Assembly: GCF_001043005.1 (NCBI RefSeq)
Contig: NZ_JYKZ01000016.1
Span: 1 to 64,000, forward strand
Origin: Pseudomonas psychrophila
GTDB lineage: Bacteria > Pseudomonadota > Gammaproteobacteria > Pseudomonadales > Pseudomonadaceae
Reading direction: 5' to 3'
Length of the DNA: 64,000 bases
The notes below the pieces were generated by a model. It saw only the letters and a program-made list of their open reading frames with translations, did not search any database and was not told where the DNA came from. Numbering within the stretch: position 1 is the first letter of the stretch; each line of letters starts with the position of its first letter. A program made the position numbers and the translations under genes. This document shows positions 7,891-16,255 of this stretch, in pieces.

Positions 7891-10215
7891 TTAATTCAAC
7901 CAGCCCTTGACCCAATCCATCACGGCCTCACCTGAAGCAGGCTCTTGCCCGCCACAACTGGCCCCTGCTGGCGGCTCACTGCCGCGAATATACGGCATCT
8001 GTACCGCGCCAGGGCAGCCGGCATCAGATCCTTGCCCCGTATGCGGATCAATCCAGGCCTGAACGATGTTATCGGGCTGAGGCATATCGAGCGGCAGCGG
8101 GTCAGCCTTCTTCATGAAGCTGGTCCACACCTGCAGTGCTCCGGTTGCGCCGGTAAAAGGCGTTTTGCCGTTGTCGTCGCGACCCAACCAGACCACCGCC
8201 AGCAAGTCCTGGCTAAACCCTGCAAACCAGCTGTCACGCGAATCGTTACTGGTACCGGTCTTACCAGCCAATGCGAGGTTCCTGGGCAGCACGTTATAAA
8301 CCGAACGTCCTGTACCTTCGCGCATCACATGCTGCATCGCATTCTGGATCAGGAAAATGGAGCCCGGATCGAAGCGTTGCTGAATCTGGAACGGATAACG
8401 TTTCAGCGGCTCCCCCTCGGCGGTCAGTACGCTGCGAATTCCGCGCATCGGCGTATTAAAGCCGCCGTTGGCCAAGGTCTGATACATCGTCGCCACTTCC
8501 ATCGGGCTCAATGCACCGGCACCCAGCAACATGGACGGGAATGCCGGGAACTGACGCTCTACCCCCAGTCGCGCCAAGGTCTTGAGCACGTTGGGCACAC
8601 CCACTTCCTGCCCCAGCCTTACCGTACCGAGGTTGTAGGAGTTCATCATGGACTGGTAGAGAAAAACCGTACCGTGAGAGCGACGGTCATAGTTCTGAGG
8701 CTTCCAGACCTGACCGTCAGCACCTTTGATCGACAGCGGATCATCCGACAGCCAACTGGTCAGCGTGTACTGACTTGGCCGTTCAAGCGCCGTGAGATAC
8801 ACCGCAGGTTTGATCAACGAACCAATAGGCCGTACCGCATCAAGCGCACGGTTAAAGCCTGCAAAGCGCGGTGCACGACTGCCGATCAGAGCCTGAACCT
8901 CGCCGGTTTCCGGATTAGTGACCACCATTGCGGCTTCCACTTCATCCGAACCCTTGCGCCCGGTCAGACGTTTGAAGGTCTCACCCATTGCGGCTTCAGA
9001 CTTCATCTGCAGGATCGGGTCGAAGCTGGTGAAAATCCTCAACCCCTCTTCGGTCAAGTCTTCATCGCGATAGTCTTCACGTAACTGGCGCTTGACCAGG
9101 TCCAGGAAACCCGGGAAGGAACTGTCTGCCAGGCTACCGCGCGTGGTCACGCCCAATGGCATTTTTTTCGCCGCAGCCACTTGCTCGGGCGTTGCAACGC
9201 CTTGTTGCTCCAGCAAATCGAGCACCAGGTTACGCCGTACCAGCGCCCGCTCGGGATTACGACGCGGGTTATAAGAAGATGGCCCTTTGACCATCCCCAC
9301 CAACAACGCCACCTGATGCAACTTGAGTTCGGCCAGCGGCTGACTGAAGAAGAACTGGCTGGCGAGGCCAAAGCCATGCACGGCGCGCTGCCCGTCCTGA
9401 CCGACAAACACTTCGTTGAGATACGCCTCAAGGATTTCGCGCTTGTCGTAATGCATTTCCAGCAGCAACGCCATCATCGCCTCAGTTAGCTTGCGACTAA
9501 GGCTGCGCTCGTTGGTCAGATAGAAGTTCTTGACCAGCTGTTGAGTCAGGGTACTGCCGCCCTGGCGCATTTGCCCGGATGACGTATTAACCCACATGGC
9601 ACGGGCAATCGACTTCGGCGACACCCCAAAGTGATGATAAAAATCGCGGTCTTCTACTGTTACCAGCGTTTCAAGCAGAAACGGCGGCACTTGATCGATA
9701 TTGATCAGGATCCGGTCTTCAAGATTTTTCGGATACAGGCCACCGATCAGCAACGGCTCAAGACGCACTACAGGCAGCTTGGAACCATTGGTCGATGAAA
9801 GCTCTGCTACATAGTCGCCAGAGAAACGCACACGAACCGGCTGTGCCTGTTCGGCACCTTCATAAAACTGGAAGCCACGTGTATTGAGGTCGACTGTGTT
9901 GCCACTGACCGCAGCAGCTCCAGGACCATTGACCACGCTTTCACGGCGATAGCCCAGCGCATCGAGTTCCGTCAGGAAGTCGTTCTTGCTCAGCTTCTGG
10001 CCGACGAACAGCTCAAGCGGCCGGGCATACACCTTGGCCGGGATTGTCCAACGCTTGCCGGAGAACTTCTCCTGCACGATGGCATCCAGATAGACGGCAA
10101 AACCTGCCAGCACCACCAGACCGACCAGACTGAGCTTGATTGCCCAGCCCAGCCAGGGCCTAAGGCCGCCAGAAGGACGTTTGGAACGAGAACGAGGAGA
10201 TCGGGTACGAGTCAT
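7891..10215 (-). CDS. mrcB: Penicillin-binding protein 1B
   Basis: Bifunctional peptidoglycan synthase of the inner membrane that polymerises glycan and cross-links peptides. The 774 residues show a basic cytoplasmic tail, one membrane span near 28-47, a UB2H-type region, then the GT51 glycosyltransferase with catalytic Glu in VEDRDFYHHFG near residue 190 and QGGSTLTQQ. The transpeptidase follows, with the active-site Ser in GSLIKP near 464 and KTGTS near 650. The lipoprotein gene just downstream is a likely activator. The gene is divergent from the kinase-fusion gene at 10332. Confidence 0.96.
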   Translation of the reverse strand: MTRTRSPRSRSKRPSGGLRPWLGWAIKLSLVGLVVLAGFAVYLDAIVQEKFSGKRWTIPAKVYARPLELFVGQKLSKNDFLTELDALGYRRESVVNGPGAAAVSGNTVDLNTRGFQFYEGAEQAQPVRVRFSGDYVAELSSTNGSKLPVVRLEPLLIGGLYPKNLEDRILINIDQVPPFLLETLVTVEDRDFYHHFGVSPKSIARAMWVNTSSGQMRQGGSTLTQQLVKNFYLTNERSLSRKLTEAMMALLLEMHYDKREILEAYLNEVFVGQDGQRAVHGFGLASQFFFSQPLAELKLHQVALLVGMVKGPSSYNPRRNPERALVRRNLVLDLLEQQGVATPEQVAAAKKMPLGVTTRGSLADSSFPGFLDLVKRQLREDYRDEDLTEEGLRIFTSFDPILQMKSEAAMGETFKRLTGRKGSDEVEAAMVVTNPETGEVQALIGSRAPRFAGFNRALDAVRPIGSLIKPAVYLTALERPSQYTLTSWLSDDPLSIKGADGQVWKPQNYDRRSHGTVFLYQSMMNSYNLGTVRLGQEVGVPNVLKTLARLGVERQFPAFPSMLLGAGALSPMEVATMYQTLANGGFNTPMRGIRSVLTAEGEPLKRYPFQIQQRFDPGSIFLIQNAMQHVMREGTGRSVYNVLPRNLALAGKTGTSNDSRDSWFAGFSQDLLAVVWLGRDDNGKTPFTGATGALQVWTSFMKKADPLPLDMPQPDNIVQAWIDPHTGQGSDAGCPGAVQMPYIRGSEPPAGASCGGQEPASGEAVMDWVKGWLN

Positions 10216-10331
10216 GGCGCGAGATTATACGCACTTTATTCATGTTCATCATGCGCAGCCCGGCGGTTTGCACTCCCGCTGTCAGCCGCCATAATGGCGC
10301 ATCGAATTTTCCAGACCTTGAAGGATCAACC

Positions 10332-11888
10332 GTGAGCCAGAACCTGATTTCCGCCCTGCAAAACCCGGACCTCTACCCCCATGACGTCGATGGGTTTCAG
10401 GTTATCGAGACGCACATCTCCTGGGTCATACTTACTGGGCCATATGCCTATAAACTGAAGAAGCCCGTTAATTTTGGCTTCCTGGACTTCACGGAGCTCA
10501 GCGGGCGCGAACACTTCTGCAATGAAGAACTGCGCCTGAACCAGCGTCTGACCGAAGGCTTGTACCTCGACGTATTGCCGATCACCGGTACCGTCGAAGC
10601 GCCAGTACTGGGCGGCGAAGGCCCGGCCATCGAATATGTGCTCAAGATGCGTCAGTTCCCTCAAAGCCAATTACTGAGCACCTTGCAAGCCAACGGCGAA
10701 CTCAATGCCGCCCATATCGACGAAATGGCTCAGCAAATCGCCCGCTTCCATGCTCAAGCCCCCCACGTCGATCTGGAGCACTACCAAGGCACTCCTGAGG
10801 CCGTGATGGACCCTGTCTGTCAGAACTTCGAGCAAATTCGCCCATTTCTTTCTGATAAAGCTGACCTGCTCCAACTGGACGCGCTCCAGGCCTGGGCAGA
10901 GGCCAGCTTTACTCGTCTCAAACCCCTGTTCGAGCAGCGCAAGGCGCAAGGATTTATCCGCGAATGCCACGGTGATATTCACTTGGGCAACGCCACGATG
11001 ATCGATGGCAAGGTCGTTATCTTCGACTGCATCGAATTCAACGAGCCGTTCCGTTTTACCGATGTGTATGCCGACACTGCCTTCCTGGCGATGGACCTTG
11101 AAGACCGCGGCCTGAAGTCTCTGGCAAGACGCTTTGTCAGTCAGTACCTGGAACTGACTGGCGATTATCAGGGACTTGAGCTGCTGAACTTCTACAAAGC
11201 CTACCGCGCGCTGGTTCGCGCCAAAGTCAGCTTGTTCAGCATGCCTGCAGAAGCCAGCCCTGTTCAGCGCGCAGCTACATTGCGTCAGTACCGCAACTAC
11301 GCCAACCTGGCCGAAAGCTACAGCACTATTCCTTCACGCTTCCTGACAATTACCCACGGTGTATCGGCTGTAGGCAAAAGTTCGGTAGCCATGCGCCTGG
11401 TTGAGGCTCTGGGGGCGATTCGCCTTCGCTCAGACGTTATCCGCAAGCAGTTGTTCGGTGAGCAGACCGCTGAAAACGCAGTAGGTGATGGCATTTATAA
11501 TGCCGATGCCAGCGCTGCCACCTACAAAAAGCTGCATGAGCTGGCCGGTATCGTGCTGCGCGCAGGCTTTCCCGTCGTGATAGATGCCACCTACCTCAAG
11601 CGTGAGCAGCGTGATGCCGCTGCTCAAGTGGCAGAAGCCACCGGCGTACCTTGCCTGATCCTCGACTGCACCGCACCGGACGCCGTAATCGAAGGCTGGC
11701 TGGCCCATCGCAAGTCCATTGGCACCGACCCTTCTGACGCCACTCTGGAAGTCGTCAAGGCACAGCAAGCCAGTCGTGAAGCGCTGGGCGCCGATGAAAT
11801 CCTGCGCAGCAAGTGTGTTGAAACCCACAACAGCAAAAGCCTCGACACCCTGATCGCTGATATTCGTCAGCGCTTGCCAGGCTTGTAG
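10332..11888 (+). CDS. Phosphotransferase / P-loop kinase fusion protein
   Basis: A 518-residue two-domain protein. The N-terminal half resembles aminoglycoside phosphotransferase-like kinases: HGDIHLGN near residue 212 is the catalytic Brenner motif and FDCIEFN occupies the metal-binding DFG position. The C-terminal part is a P-loop nucleotide kinase with GVSAVGKSS near residue 340. The substrate is unknown; similar proteins are annotated as bifunctional aminoglycoside phosphotransferase/ATP-binding protein, but resistance is not implied. I start at GTG 10332 because AAGGA lies seven bases upstream; an in-frame ATG at 10242 would overlap the mrcB promoter area. Confidence 0.85.
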   Translation: MSQNLISALQNPDLYPHDVDGFQVIETHISWVILTGPYAYKLKKPVNFGFLDFTELSGREHFCNEELRLNQRLTEGLYLDVLPITGTVEAPVLGGEGPAIEYVLKMRQFPQSQLLSTLQANGELNAAHIDEMAQQIARFHAQAPHVDLEHYQGTPEAVMDPVCQNFEQIRPFLSDKADLLQLDALQAWAEASFTRLKPLFEQRKAQGFIRECHGDIHLGNATMIDGKVVIFDCIEFNEPFRFTDVYADTAFLAMDLEDRGLKSLARRFVSQYLELTGDYQGLELLNFYKAYRALVRAKVSLFSMPAEASPVQRAATLRQYRNYANLAESYSTIPSRFLTITHGVSAVGKSSVAMRLVEALGAIRLRSDVIRKQLFGEQTAENAVGDGIYNADASAATYKKLHELAGIVLRAGFPVVIDATYLKREQRDAAAQVAEATGVPCLILDCTAPDAVIEGWLAHRKSIGTDPSDATLEVVKAQQASREALGADEILRSKCVETHNSKSLDTLIADIRQRLPGL

Positions 11889-11900
11889 GAATTAGCGCTA

Positions 11901-11926
11901 GCCGTGAAACGCAATGGTTTCACGGC
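11901..11926 (+). terminator. Hairpin after the kinase-fusion gene
   Basis: Perfect ten-base stem GCCGTGAAAC/GTTTCACGGC with a six-base loop, 12 bases past the stop at 11888. No T-run follows, so it may be a Rho-dependent or RNA-stabilising structure and not a full intrinsic terminator. Confidence 0.5.
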
Positions 11927-11978
11927 CCTGCAATAGTGGCACTATAATACTAGCATCACGCCAAGCCGGAGCCCCATC

Positions 11979-12320
11979 ATGAGCCATCCAAAGCTGCTTG
12001 AGTCGGCGCTCTACGCACTGCTGCATAAAGACGATATCCGCGGGTTCAATCAACAGCGGCCATCCGGACACATCGACCTGCGCGGCGGAGACTTCCGCGG
12101 GCTGGATCTACGCGAGTTACAGGCTCAGGACGTGGATTTCTCCGATGGTTATTTTCGCTCAGCGGACCTGCGCGGCATTGATTTACGTACTGCGTGCATC
12201 GAAGGTGCCAGCCTAGCCCACGCACAAATTTCAGGTACCTACTTCCCGGTTGAGCTGACAGCGGATGAAATTCTGATGTCGGTTAACTTTGGTACTCGCC
12301 TGCGATACCGCACCAAATAG
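11979..12320 (+). CDS. Small pentapeptide-repeat protein
   Basis: A 113-residue protein whose middle (about residues 30-85) consists of pentapeptide-like repeats with Leu or Phe at every fifth position (DLRGGDFRGLDLREL, then FRSADLRGIDLR). Such repeats fold as a right-handed quadrilateral beta-helix. Function is unknown; some members mimic DNA and protect gyrase, but this one is short and has no such evidence. The gene has its own spacer with a possible promoter and no close partner. Confidence 0.8.
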   Translation: MSHPKLLESALYALLHKDDIRGFNQQRPSGHIDLRGGDFRGLDLRELQAQDVDFSDGYFRSADLRGIDLRTACIEGASLAHAQISGTYFPVELTADEILMSVNFGTRLRYRTK

Positions 12321-12557
12321 CACGAATACGACACTTGCCACGAGCAAGCCGTGCCTAGTTGGACCAGCCCCGTTTACGCAACACAAAGGCTCTACCCTGA
12401 TCCCCACCCGTCACTGAACGTCAGAGCAAACCTCAGACATCAGTAGTCCTTTGTTCCAAAACCGACTAACGGACTGCGCTTTTCCTACTGAGCGCTACAC
12501 TTCGTAGAATCACAATGTCCCGTAAACGCTGAGCTCACGCCGTCGCAAGGAGAGCTG

Positions 12558-12830
12558 ATGAATGATGAACTCCAGCATTTGAAAAACCTTGGGAAGACCT
12601 CAGCGCAATGGCTTCACGCTGTTGGTATTCACAGCGCCTCGGACTTGAGACGTCTAGGGGCTGTTGATGCATATCGAGCAGTGAAGGCCAGGGGCTTCAG
12701 GGCTTCTAAAGTGCTTCTTTATGCGATTGAAGGGGCCCTGCTGGATGTGCACTGGAACGATATCCCCGCGCAGCGCAAAGAAGAACTGAACCAGCAGGTG
12801 GATCATCTGGCCGCGTTGAAAAAAGCCTGA
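12558..12830 (+). CDS. Stand-alone TfoX C-terminal domain protein
   Basis: A 90-residue protein matching the C-terminal domain of TfoX/Sxy, a helix-hairpin-helix-like fold (LKNLGKTSAQWLHAVGI, then RRLGAVDAYRAVK). In TfoX proteins the N-terminal domain is linked to competence regulation; that domain is absent here, so a competence role should not be assumed. An AAGGAGAG ribosome site lies seven bases before the ATG. Encoded just upstream of the PrrF locus on the same strand. Confidence 0.85.
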   Translation: MNDELQHLKNLGKTSAQWLHAVGIHSASDLRRLGAVDAYRAVKARGFRASKVLLYAIEGALLDVHWNDIPAQRKEELNQQVDHLAALKKA

Positions 12831-12875
12831 AGAGATTCATTTCCGACACGCACGATAAACGGTAAAAAACAGTTG

Positions 12876-12903
12876 TTGACAGCGTAATGAGAATTGTTAT
12901 GAT
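12876..12903 (+). promoter_or_regulatory. prrF promoter
   Basis: A perfect -35 box TTGACA (12876-12881), a 16-base spacer and a -10 box TATGAT (12898-12903). Transcription would begin near 12910, just before the first PrrF stem. The Fur box at 12883-12901 fills the spacer and the -10, an arrangement that makes repression by Fe-Fur direct. Confidence 0.85.
12883..12901 (+). promoter_or_regulatory. Fur box over the prrF promoter
   Basis: The 19 bases match the consensus GATAATGATAATCATTATC at 13 of 19 positions, including the core TAATGA and TTAT. Position within the promoter supports iron-dependent repression of PrrF. Confidence 0.8.
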
Positions 12904-12909
12904 TACGCC

Positions 12910-13023
12910 ATCTGGTCGCGAGACCAGTCGATCTTCTGGAAGGCCCTTGGTTCGGACTCTCAGAAAATCTCCTCATCAGGCTAATCACGGTTATTTGACC
13001 CGGCTCTTGCCGGGTCTTTTTTT
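12910..13023 (+). ncRNA. prrF: PrrF-type iron-responsive small RNA
   Basis: About 114 nucleotides from the inferred start to the end of the T-run. It begins with a stem CTGGTC/GACCAG, carries the core CTCCTCATCAGGCTAATCAC typical of PrrF RNAs, and ends in a terminator GACCCGGC/GCCGGGTC with seven T. PrrF represses mRNAs of iron-containing proteins such as sodB, acnA and sdh when iron is scarce, using Hfq. In P. aeruginosa two tandem copies lie near the phu heme genes; here a single copy lies beside hmuV. Identification rests on motif memory, promoter, Fur box, size and location. Confidence 0.88.
12997..13023 (+). terminator. PrrF terminator
   Basis: Eight-base stem GACCCGGC/GCCGGGTC with a four-base loop, followed by seven T. 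Confidence 0.9.
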
Positions 13024-13062
13024 GCCTGTCAAAAACACCAGCCAAATGACTGCGTTACCGGC

Positions 13063-13830
13063 TCAACGAGCAATCACCATCGGACAACCCAGTTCCGGGT
13101 GAGGCTGCACCAACACGTCCAGACCAAATACGGCTTTTAACGCCTCCGGCTGCAGCACCACTTTTGGACAATCCAGTGCGCGGGGACGTCCCTCCTCAAG
13201 CAGCAACAACCGATCGCAATAACGTGCGGCCAGGTTCAGGTCATGCAGGATGATTAGGACCGCCGCGCCGCGATCCGCGAACGTCCGTATGGCCTTGAGC
13301 GTCGTGTGTTGATGCAATGGGTCGAGCATTGAGGTCGGCTCATCAAGCAACAGGGTATGCCCGCGCTGTCCTGGCCATAATTGCGCCAGCACCCTCGCCA
13401 GATGCACTCGCTGCCGTTCACCACCCGACAACGCCAGATAGCTGCGCCCCGCCAAATGCTCAACATCAGCCGCCTGCAACGCAGCGTGAATGATTTCTGA
13501 ATCACGGGCGCGACCTGTCTGATGAGGCAGTCGCCCCATGCCCACGACTTCTTCGACACGAAAGGCGAAATCCAGGGTCGAGGTTTGCGGCAAGACGGCA
13601 AGACGCTGTGCCCGTTGCGCGCCCTTCCAGTGGCCCAGGGCGTGTTGACCAAGCCAGACCTGCCCCTCACTCGGCGTCAACTCCCCACACAACGCGGCCA
13701 GCAGTGTGCTTTTACCCGCTCCATTGGGCCCCAGCACACCCAACACTTCACCCGGACGGACATCTAGGGTGACATCCGCCAGCACGATTTTCTGATCGCG
13801 ACGGATCTGCAGATTTTCCGCACGCAGCAT
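13063..13830 (-). CDS. hmuV: Heme ABC transporter ATPase
   Basis: ATP-binding subunit powering heme import across the inner membrane. The 255 residues contain Walker A GPNGAGKST near residue 36, the ABC signature LSGGERQR, Walker B LLLDEPTS, and the switch His in LIILHDLNLA. It corresponds to PhuV in P. aeruginosa. Its ATG overlaps the last base of the hmuU stop, showing translational coupling within hmuTUV. The gene converges on the PrrF sRNA. Confidence 0.95.
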   Translation of the reverse strand: MLRAENLQIRRDQKIVLADVTLDVRPGEVLGVLGPNGAGKSTLLAALCGELTPSEGQVWLGQHALGHWKGAQRAQRLAVLPQTSTLDFAFRVEEVVGMGRLPHQTGRARDSEIIHAALQAADVEHLAGRSYLALSGGERQRVHLARVLAQLWPGQRGHTLLLDEPTSMLDPLHQHTTLKAIRTFADRGAAVLIILHDLNLAARYCDRLLLLEEGRPRALDCPKVVLQPEALKAVFGLDVLVQPHPELGCPMVIAR

Positions 13831-14867
13831 CAGTGACGACCTCGCAGTAATAAGTAGAGGAAAAACGGTGCCCCCAGGAATGCAGTAACAATCCCGATCG
13901 GCAGCTCTGCAGGCGCCAGGACCAGTCGTGCAATCAGGTCGGCAAACAGCAATAGCGCCGCCCCTGCCAGCACGGAAGCCGGTAACAGCACTCGATGATC
14001 AGGCCCTGCCAGCAGTCGTACCAGATGTGGCACCACTAGCCCGATAAAACCGATCATGCCAGCTGCTGCCACTGCAGCCCCCACACCCAGCGCCGTACAA
14101 AACACCAGTTCGCGCTTCAGGCCTTCGACATCGATCCCCAGATGATTGGCTTCCGACTCTCCCAGCAACAGCGCATTGAGCGCATTAGCTCGGCGAGGCA
14201 ACCATAAGGCAACACCCACGGTAACAATCAACAATGGCCACAAACGTGCGTAACTGGCGCCATTAAGACTACCCAGGTTCCAGAAGGTCAGCGTGCGCAA
14301 TGTCGCGTCATCAGCCAGATAGGTAAACAGTCCGACTGCCGAGCCGGCCAATGCTGTCAGCGCAATGCCAGCGAGCAACATCACGGCGACATTGGTCTGA
14401 CCGTTGCGTCGCCCCAGCCGATAGACCAGCGCCGTTACGCCCAGCCCTCCAAGGAACGCACACAACGACAGCAAATATGGCCCGATAAACTCTGGCAGCC
14501 CGCCAAAGGCAGTCCCGCCCACAATCGCAATCGCCGCACCCAAGGCTGCGCCGCTGGACACACCGACCAACCCGGGGTCGGCCAACGGGTTGCGGAACAA
14601 CCCCTGCATGGCCACGCCCGACAACGCCAGCACACCGCCCACCGCCAGCCCCAGCAATGTACGAGGCAAACGAATCTGCCCCAGGATCAGCTCGGCCTGT
14701 TCCAGCCCTTCGCCAGGTATCGGTATGCCCAGCAACCTCAGTGCCGCGCGCAGGGTGTCAATCAACGGCAAGCTCACAGGCCCCAGCGCCAGCGATAGCC
14801 AGGTCGCCAACAGGCACAGGGCACTCAAGCCTATAAACAATGACCGGGGTTTAACCAGCGTCTTCAT
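13830..14867 (-). CDS. hmuU: Heme ABC transporter permease
   Basis: FecCD/BtuC-type inner-membrane permease of 345 residues with about ten hydrophobic segments and family sequences such as LGQIRLPRTLLG, GRRNGQTNV and GFIGLVVPHLVRLL, the last forming the loop that contacts the ATPase. It would transport heme delivered by HmuT, corresponding to PhuU. Its ATG overlaps the hmuT stop by four bases (ATGA). Confidence 0.95.
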   Translation of the reverse strand: MKTLVKPRSLFIGLSALCLLATWLSLALGPVSLPLIDTLRAALRLLGIPIPGEGLEQAELILGQIRLPRTLLGLAVGGVLALSGVAMQGLFRNPLADPGLVGVSSGAALGAAIAIVGGTAFGGLPEFIGPYLLSLCAFLGGLGVTALVYRLGRRNGQTNVAVMLLAGIALTALAGSAVGLFTYLADDATLRTLTFWNLGSLNGASYARLWPLLIVTVGVALWLPRRANALNALLLGESEANHLGIDVEGLKRELVFCTALGVGAAVAAAGMIGFIGLVVPHLVRLLAGPDHRVLLPASVLAGAALLLFADLIARLVLAPAELPIGIVTAFLGAPFFLYLLLRGRH

Positions 14868-15739
14868 GGGTTCGCTGCAGCCGCGGGATAAAACTCAGCG
14901 GTCAGTTGCTTCAAGCTGGCCGGTAACCTTGGCCCCAGCCCACCCACCAACAACGTAGGGTCCAGTTCGTACACACGGCCATTTTTAGCGGCGCGAATAG
15001 ACGCCAATACCGGGTTTTCCTTGAGCAGCGCCTTGCGTGCCGCCTCACCGGTCAAACTGCGATCGGCAAACACCAAGACCTCAGGATTGAGCCCCGCCAG
15101 GGCCTCCACTGAAAACGGCTTATAGCCGGTGTGGGTAGCAAGGTTCTGCCCGCCGGCTTGAGTCAGTAGCCAATCTGCAGCCGTGTCCTTGCCGGCTATC
15201 AACGGTTTACCGCCCGCGTGCCCCAACAACAAAAGTACCCCTGGCGCCTTGTGTCCGGCTTGTACCGTCTTGACCTGCTGCTGATGCTGCACAAGTTGCT
15301 GCTGATAGTCTGTGAACAGTTGCGCCGCTTGAGGCTCGTTACCCAACAAACGGCCCAAATGCTTCAGGGTCGCTTCAAGACTTGCTAGATCGGCCTGGGC
15401 CGAAAACATCTCGACCGGGACACCAGCACCGCGAATCTGCGCCAAAACAGGTGGCGGGCCCATCTCGTCAGTGCCGACCAGGATGTCCGGTTTAAGGCTC
15501 AGGATTCCCTCTGCCGAGAGCTGGCGCTGATAACCAATACTGGGCAGGGACTTAAGTGATGCAGGATGTTGGCTGGTGGTATCGACCCCAACCAATTTAG
15601 ACTCCGCACCCAACGCGCTGACCCACTCTGAAAGTGCTCCGCCGGCGCTAACCCAGCGTTGTGGCAACTCGCCAGCCAGGCTGACATGACTGATCATAAG
15701 GCCTGTACAGAGCGTAATCAGGCGGGTACTCAGGCGCAT
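14864..15739 (-). CDS. hmuT: Periplasmic heme-binding protein
   Basis: Substrate-binding protein of the heme importer, 291 residues, with a Sec signal peptide ending around SLAGELPQ. It is a cluster A-type binding protein; a conserved Tyr in SIGYQRQLS lies where the heme-ligating Tyr of PhuT/ShuT is expected. An AAGGA ribosome site precedes the ATG by nine bases. A Fur box lies 90 bases upstream. No TonB-dependent heme receptor or cytoplasmic heme chaperone gene (phuR, phuS) is adjacent, unlike in P. aeruginosa. Confidence 0.93.
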   Translation of the reverse strand: MRLSTRLITLCTGLMISHVSLAGELPQRWVSAGGALSEWVSALGAESKLVGVDTTSQHPASLKSLPSIGYQRQLSAEGILSLKPDILVGTDEMGPPPVLAQIRGAGVPVEMFSAQADLASLEATLKHLGRLLGNEPQAAQLFTDYQQQLVQHQQQVKTVQAGHKAPGVLLLLGHAGGKPLIAGKDTAADWLLTQAGGQNLATHTGYKPFSVEALAGLNPEVLVFADRSLTGEAARKALLKENPVLASIRAAKNGRVYELDPTLLVGGLGPRLPASLKQLTAEFYPAAAANP

Positions 15740-15828
15740 ACGGGGGCATTCCTTGAAAAAGAGGGCTCAACGGGACAAAGGTATTGTCACGCCGTGAAAA
15801 CAGCACATCGCAGAGCAAGCCGCCATTT

Positions 15829-15847
15829 GATAATTGTTTGCATTTGC
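15829..15847 (-). promoter_or_regulatory. Fur box between hmuT and the Rieske gene
   Basis: Read on the minus strand, GCAAATGCAAACAATTATC matches the Fur consensus GATAATGATAATCATTATC at 13 of 19 positions. It lies in the divergent spacer, 90 bases before hmuT and 70 bases before the Rieske gene, so it could control either or both. Confidence 0.65.
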
Positions 15848-15916
15848 ACGTCAACCTCTTAACCCGCTCTGGAACGCGTCAACAACACAGCCGTTTGGCT
15901 GCTATTAAGGATTGCC

Positions 15917-16255
15917 ATGAAGTTTTTATGCCCCTCGCAGGCACTAAGCGAAGGTACCAGCCGTGGCTTCGAGCTGGATGAGCTGAACCTGCTCGTCATT
16001 CGTCGTGAAGGTCAGGTGTATGCCTACAAAAACCGCTGCCCCCATCGCGGGGTAACACTGGAATGGCAACCGGATCAATTTCTCGATTCAAGCGCCAGCC
16101 TGATCCAGTGCGCGACTCATTCGGCGCTGTTCCTGATCGAAAGTGGAGAATGCGTTGCCGGGCCTTGCGCCGGGCAGTTTCTGACAGCTCTTGACTGCCG
16201 CGAAGACAGCCAAGGCATCTGGATTACGCCACAAATATCAGAGGATGACGTCTAA
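15917..16255 (+). CDS. Small Rieske [2Fe-2S] protein
   Basis: A 112-residue soluble ferredoxin-like protein with the Rieske cluster ligands in CPHRG (C-x-H) and, about 21 residues later, CATH (C-x2-H). It resembles NirD/BphF-type Rieske ferredoxins but no oxygenase or nitrite reductase partner is encoded nearby. An AAGGA ribosome site lies six bases before the ATG. The gene is divergent from hmuTUV, shares its spacer and Fur box, and converges on sfsA with an 18-base overlap of the two coding ends. Confidence 0.88.
   Translation: MKFLCPSQALSEGTSRGFELDELNLLVIRREGQVYAYKNRCPHRGVTLEWQPDQFLDSSASLIQCATHSALFLIESGECVAGPCAGQFLTALDCREDSQGIWITPQISEDDV

Noticed and set aside
10332..11888. An aminoglycoside resistance gene.
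   Set aside because: The phosphotransferase fold is shared by many sugar and small-molecule kinases, and fusion to a P-loop kinase in a core location argues against a resistance determinant.
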